26,639 nucleotides of DNA. Source: Candidatus Tepidiaquacellales bacterium UBA6667 (GTDB lineage Bacteria > Bacteroidota > Ignavibacteria > Tepidaquicellales > Tepidaquicellaceae). Position 1 is the stretch's first letter; every line of letters starts with the position of its first letter. The translations under genes and the position numbers were made by a program. Shown piece by piece: positions 23,226-26,639 of this stretch. The DNA is taken from assembly GCA_002455255.1 (NCBI GenBank), contig DKKL01000043.1, positions 18,354 through 44,992 of the forward strand, read 5' to 3'. The notes beneath the pieces are model-generated. The model made no database searches. It was not told the origin of the DNA and saw nothing but the letters and a program-made list of their open reading frames with translations.

Positions 23226-25073
23226 TTATTTCACTAACACCATTCTTTTAATTTCCGTAAAATTAGATGTCTCAAGTTTAAAGAAATATATTCCACTTGG
23301 GAAATCTGATGCATTCCAAACAGCTTCATATTTACCGGCAGGTAATATAGAATTATTTAAAGTAGTAATTTCTTTTCCCAGCATATCATACACACGCAGT
23401 AATACCAGACTGTTTTGAGGAATATCAAATTTTATATTAGTGGAAGGATTGAAAGGATTAGGGTAGTTTTGATATAGCTGAAATCTTTCAGGAATTTCAC
23501 TTCCAATGTTTGATATACTTGTGTTAACAGTATCAAAAAATGCAATCTGATTTACAAAGTTTGAAAGTGAGCTGATTGAAAATGAAGGATTTGTTCCTGA
23601 ATACGAACCAACACCTGCTCCCAACCATCTTTGAAAATAATATGTTTTACCATTAAATTGTGCTGTTGTAGAACTTAAACTTATATTAACTGTTGAAGCA
23701 GAATCAAAATATTGACCACCACCGCCATTCACTGTGACAGGGATTCCACCGGGATTTAATGATGTAGCTACTCTAAACTGAGTTTTATAGTTTGCTGTAT
23801 AGTTTCCAACATTGAAAGAAATATTTGGAGTAATTATTGGAGTAGTTTCACCTGAGCTCCAGTTTGTGAATATGTATCTGCTGTTAGTTATTGTTTGAGG
23901 TGTAATTGCTTCAAGTGTTTGAGATGAACCTATCCCCCAATTATAAAGTTGTGTACTTCCAAACTGATTACCATTTACATTAAATGTTAAACCTGGTTTA
24001 TTCGTTCCTACAGTAACAAAATTTGTACCAACAAGATAATTAACAACTGTAATATGAGATTTACCTTGTCCGTTTGTTCCGGTAATTTTTATTAAATAAA
24101 CTCCGGAAGGTACGGATGGCAATGAATTTACATTAAATGGAAGTGTTTGTGAAAAATTTGATAAAACATTTCCACCCGGAAATTCAACTGAAATTCCTGC
24201 TTGACCGCCGATTACTTCTGCTGTAAATGTAATTGGTGAATTGTATCCTTGAGCTATCACCGGTGTAGCCACAGTGTATGAACTTCCTGTTGCTTGTCCT
24301 TGTACTACTGATCTGTATCCCGGATTTGGTAATAATGTAAAGTCTGATGTTTTTTGTCCGGACTGAATTATTTCTTTTGTATCATTTCTTTGAACCCATG
24401 CTACAACTTTTACTTGTGAGGCATTCCAGATAGGGTCATTATAAAATTTCTGTTTTACAGTTACCATTTGACCGGGTGTCATTGTCATTGTTGTTCCACC
24501 GCCGGGTAAAAGTCTTCTCATCACGTCATGAAAAGTCATTTCTCCATTTGTTCCGGGAGGTGAAGAATATTGAATTAATTTTTCAACAACTGCAATTTGC
24601 AAAGTAACATTCGGATTTTCCATTGACGTTTCGCAATATACTTGCACTGTAACTTCAGTGCTGTCTGTTCCTAATGGTTGTGTTGTTAAAAAAATTGTAA
24701 GTGGACTAAGTTGGTTAATCCTCTGATCATACAATGATGTCAAAGAACCTGAATTATAAGGAAGTGTAACATTTCCGTCAAATCGACCCTGTGGAATAGA
24801 ATTTACATTATAATATGTTCTTCTTGTTGTGTTATCTATTGTATTATAGAAATACATCGGGTCATTTCCCGGAGAAGGCCAGTTCATATGATATGCAATC
24901 CCTTGAATTTTTGATGCATCTTGGGTTGCTAACCAACCGTCCAAAATAGGATTGTTCGTAGCACATGGAGGACAAGTTGAACTTGTATATCTTTCAATAA
25001 AGATAGTTCTGTCACCTGCATTCACTTGCAAAGTAAATGTAAATAAAAATAAAATTAGTATTAAATTTTTCAT
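23226..25073 (-). CDS. Omp28/thioredoxin-like secreted protein with T9SS sorting domain
   Basis: A 615-residue exported protein with a signal peptide of about 19 residues. A thioredoxin-like domain resembling the N-terminus of Omp28 proteins follows: IFIERYTSSTCPPCATNNP with a Cys34-Pro-Pro-Cys37 active-site motif, and SIPQGRFDG (about 92-100) as the cis-Pro loop. An Ig-like beta domain comes next (about 250-345). Two stretches like InlB/bacterial-type beta repeats (YIFTNWSSGETTPII and YYFQRWLGAGVGSYSG) lie at about 350-510. The protein ends with a T9SS type A domain (LYQNYPNPFNPSTNIKF ... RMVLVK). It is probably a surface or secreted protein with disulfide or redox activity; the target is unknown. 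Confidence 0.88.
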   Translation of the reverse strand: MKNLILILFLFTFTLQVNAGDRTIFIERYTSSTCPPCATNNPILDGWLATQDASKIQGIAYHMNWPSPGNDPMYFYNTIDNTTRRTYYNVNSIPQGRFDGNVTLPYNSGSLTSLYDQRINQLSPLTIFLTTQPLGTDSTEVTVQVYCETSMENPNVTLQIAVVEKLIQYSSPPGTNGEMTFHDVMRRLLPGGGTTMTMTPGQMVTVKQKFYNDPIWNASQVKVVAWVQRNDTKEIIQSGQKTSDFTLLPNPGYRSVVQGQATGSSYTVATPVIAQGYNSPITFTAEVIGGQAGISVEFPGGNVLSNFSQTLPFNVNSLPSVPSGVYLIKITGTNGQGKSHITVVNYLVGTNFVTVGTNKPGLTFNVNGNQFGSTQLYNWGIGSSQTLEAITPQTITNSRYIFTNWSSGETTPIITPNISFNVGNYTANYKTQFRVATSLNPGGIPVTVNGGGGQYFDSASTVNISLSSTTAQFNGKTYYFQRWLGAGVGSYSGTNPSFSISSLSNFVNQIAFFDTVNTSISNIGSEIPERFQLYQNYPNPFNPSTNIKFDIPQNSLVLLRVYDMLGKEITTLNNSILPAGKYEAVWNASDFPSGIYFFKLETSNFTEIKRMVLVK

Positions 25074-25279
25074 AAATTTTTAGTTTGAGATATATTAAAT
25101 TAACAAAATTGATTTTAAAAAAAAACATCAATTATAGCATTTATTACTATATCCCATCACAACTGTCCAAATCAATTATTTTTATATTAAAACAATTTAA
25201 AATTAATCTAATTTATAAGAATTTTTTTAATTCTATTTATCAATCCATGAATTTATTATTCTATTAAATCACCCCTATA

Positions 25280-25401
25280 TACAAATCAAATTTATTTTAA
25301 ATATTGCTAATATTGTTAAATTTATTCAGTTTTATTTGTGTAATTCGCTTAATTCGTGGTAATTCGTGGTAAAGATTTTTAAATATTTTGGACGGTTATG
25401 A
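25280..25401 (+). repeat. AATTCGTG dispersed repeat, copy B
   Basis: Shares with copy A the block TACAAATC.AATTTATT, TATTGTTAA, then ATTTGTGTAATTCGCTT and two exact AATTCGTGGT units in tandem (25351-25370), ending GGACGGTTATGA (25390-25401). It is the best-preserved copy. Confidence 0.75.
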
Positions 25402-25439
25402 TACCCCATATGTGCCTAAAACTCATTGTAATATTTTTG

Positions 25440-25544
25440 CAGATTTATTGCTTAGATTGTTAAATTAGTTTCTTATTATTTTTGTAATTCACTTAATTTA
25501 TGAAAATTCGTGGTGAAACTCTTAATCATTTTGGACGGATATGA
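25440..25544 (+). repeat. AATTCGTG dispersed repeat, copy C (diverged)
   Basis: Same order of blocks as copy B, about 40 bp downstream of it: GATTTATTGCT, GATTGTTAAAT, TTTGTAATTCACTTAATT, AATTCGTGGTGAA (25505-25517) and ATTTTGGACGGATATGA at the end. The central unit has several substitutions, as if older. Confidence 0.65.
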
Positions 25545-25661
25545 ACGAAAATCTGCTTGGTGAAAATTACTTCACTTGAATAAAAAAATCATTTCCCGTA
25601 TATTTATTGTTCCTCTGATAATATTTATATTTCGGGGGTCAATTACAAGAAAGGAATACAT

Positions 25662-25901
25662 ATGAAAAAGGGAATTCATCCTAATTATTACAAATGTGAT
25701 GTTGTCTGTAACTGCGGAGAAAACAAAGGAGTATTATTTACAACTCGTTCTACAGTTCCTCAAATAAAAGTTGAAATTTGTTCACTTTGCCATCCATATT
25801 TTACCGGTACACAGAAAATTATTGATACTGCTGGACGTGTAGAGAAATTCAGGAAAAAATACGGAACAAAAACCGGAAAAACAGAAGAAGTTTCTGCATA
25901 A
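25662..25901 (+). CDS. rpmE: Ribosomal protein L31 (zinc-binding type)
   Basis: A 79-residue protein of the 50S subunit. It starts MKKGIHPNYYKCDVVCNCG and has the zinc site of the C+ form: Cys16, Cys18, Cys40 and Cys43 (EICSLCHPYFTGTQK). The later DTAGRVEKFRKKYG is also standard. A Shine-Dalgarno-like AAGGAA stands before the ATG. A strong terminator follows, so it is probably transcribed alone. Confidence 0.97.
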   Translation: MKKGIHPNYYKCDVVCNCGENKGVLFTTRSTVPQIKVEICSLCHPYFTGTQKIIDTAGRVEKFRKKYGTKTGKTEEVSA

Positions 25902-25936
25902 TATTATTTATTTATATAAATAATTTTCACATATTT

Positions 25937-25968
25937 AAAGCCACAGAATAACTTTCTGTGGCTTTTTT
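25937..25968 (+). terminator. Intrinsic terminator after rpmE
   Basis: A perfect 12-bp stem (AAAGCCACAGAA at 25937-25948, TTCTGTGGCTTT at 25954-25965) with a 5-nt loop and a T run, 36 nt after the L31 stop. Confidence 0.9.
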
Positions 25969-25983
25969 ATTTAATCTACTCTT

Positions 25984-26639
25984 ATGAGATACCTAATTTT
26001 TGAAGATTCTTTTGCTCAAAATTTGTTTCCGATTTCTAACCTCAGAGCCACTTTTGATGTCAAATGTGGTTGCTTTTCTGCTCTCGAAAGATTAAAACTC
26101 TACACCTCTAATTCTAAAATAGATTTATTTGTTAGAAATGAAATTCAACCATTAATTCAAAAATCCTATCCTGATAATAAAGTCAATGATTTACAAAGTG
26201 ATGATTATATTATTATTAATGGTGGTTTGCATCTGCAAAAATCTGATTTTAAACATTTAATAAAAAATATTCCGTTAAATTATTACATTTCGCAAAATGG
26301 AAGAATTTTATTTGCTAAAATTTCTAAAGATAATATAAAAAACATTAATGACAATTTTTCTGAAAATAATTTCTCAAAACATTTCAAAAAATTTGAAAAC
26401 ATTGATATAAATTTTTCATTATTGGATTATCCCTGGGATACAATAAAATATTTTGAGGATTTCGTAAATAACGATATTAAATTAATTTTCAAAAATGTCA
26501 AAAGTTTAAAAAATAAAAGTAAATTCATTCAATGTGTAAATCCTGACAATATATATATTTCCAAATCTGTTAATCTCTCTCCTTATATTGCTTTAGATGC
26601 TTCCGATGGTTTTATATTCATTGATGATGATGTTTCTAT
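25984..26639 (+). CDS. GlmU-like sugar nucleotidyltransferase, N-terminal part (cut by window end)
   Basis: An open frame from the ATG at 25984 to the last base (218 codons, no stop). The start, MRYLIFEDSFAQNLFPISNLRATFDVKCG, fits the NTP_transf_4 family of Bacteroidota 'GlmU-like' proteins, in which an IxxE/D..xxLxPLTxTRPxxDxRxG pattern opens the nucleotidyltransferase domain. YPWDTIKYFEDF (about 158-169) fits the family's YPWDL motif. From about residue 193 an IYISKSVNLSPYIALDA stretch looks like the start of the left-handed beta-helix. The usual TRP signature is replaced by NLRATFD and the Asn/Lys content is high, so the protein is somewhat diverged. Role: probably sugar-1-phosphate activation for cell-wall or surface glycans. 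Confidence 0.8.
   Translation, partial: MRYLIFEDSFAQNLFPISNLRATFDVKCGCFSALERLKLYTSNSKIDLFVRNEIQPLIQKSYPDNKVNDLQSDDYIIINGGLHLQKSDFKHLIKNIPLNYYISQNGRILFAKISKDNIKNINDNFSENNFSKHFKKFENIDINFSLLDYPWDTIKYFEDFVNNDIKLIFKNVKSLKNKSKFIQCVNPDNIYISKSVNLSPYIALDASDGFIFIDDDVS

Larger units (their letters stand above)
25074..25661. other. 588-bp intergenic region without a gene
   Basis: Very A/T-rich. The 5' part (25074-25279) holds only low-complexity sequence and presumably the promoter of the Omp28-like gene; a 60-codon frame here has no plausible composition. The middle (25280-25544) holds repeat copies B and C. The 3' part (25545-25661) should hold the L31 promoter; AGAAAGGA at 25649-25656 is a reasonable ribosome binding site for the ATG at 25662. 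Confidence 0.6.

Noticed and set aside
25085..25267. A 60-codon plus-strand frame
   Set aside because: Low-complexity A/T-rich sequence with no coding character, overlapping the presumed promoter of the Omp28-like gene.
25280..25544. AATTCGTG repeats as a CRISPR array
   Set aside because: The units are about 10 bp, nearly contiguous and without unique spacers of uniform length; no cas genes are present.

Overview
The window is AT-rich (roughly one third G+C by eye) and looks like ordinary chromosome from a heterotrophic member of the Bacteroidota/Ignavibacteriota (FCB) group. Three secreted proteins end in the YQNYPNPFNP...(K/R)MxLVK type IX secretion (T9SS) C-terminal domain typical of Ignavibacteria-like genomes. 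Several genes have Bacteroidota-type promoter elements (TAnnTTTG), and Shine-Dalgarno sequences are weak or absent. No phage, transposase, CRISPR array or tRNA was seen.

Region 1 (1-11441) is metabolic. A cut-off unknown gene overlaps 3-hydroxyanthranilate 3,4-dioxygenase. A clear terminator follows. Then comes a tight set: ACMS decarboxylase, a SAM methyltransferase starting at TTG, and an orphan ABC-type substrate-binding protein. A bidirectional terminator separates this from an RND efflux pair (membrane-fusion protein and AcrB-like pump) on the minus strand. A secreted CpeT-like protein follows, then kynurenine 3-monooxygenase (minus) divergent from 2-amino-3-ketobutyrate CoA ligase (plus). 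The dioxygenase, decarboxylase and monooxygenase together are the middle of the kynurenine route of tryptophan breakdown. The first enzymes (tryptophan dioxygenase, formamidase, kynureninase) are not in the window.

Region 2 (11444-18658) is all minus strand and mostly concerns the cell surface. It holds a BNR/sialidase-fold secreted protein, a YHYH-domain T9SS protein, a histidine kinase / small lipoprotein / OmpR-type regulator set, a GH18 chitinase-like T9SS protein and a c-type cytochrome lipoprotein. The best non-genic signal is here. Almost identical promoters precede the lipoprotein-kinase pair and the YHYH gene. Each has two TTACTTCA-like half-sites 11 bp apart, placed at exactly the same distance from a TAnnTTTG box. 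This suggests that the regulator controls both its own kinase and the YHYH surface protein.

Region 3 (18806-26639) contains an LptF/LptG permease, the bacterial SRP RNA (ffs), a Gfo/Idh/MocA-fold protein lacking the usual catalytic Lys and His, a PhoB/PhoR-like two-component pair ending at a terminator, a T9SS-exported Omp28/thioredoxin-like protein, ribosomal protein L31, and the start of a GlmU-like sugar nucleotidyltransferase cut by the window end. A dispersed repeat of about 105-125 bp, with a core of several AATTCGTG units, occurs once near 12.8 kb and twice in tandem near 25.3-25.5 kb.

No obviously new multigene system was found. The items most worth following are the shared operator/promoter, the AATTCGTG repeat family and the altered oxidoreductase.
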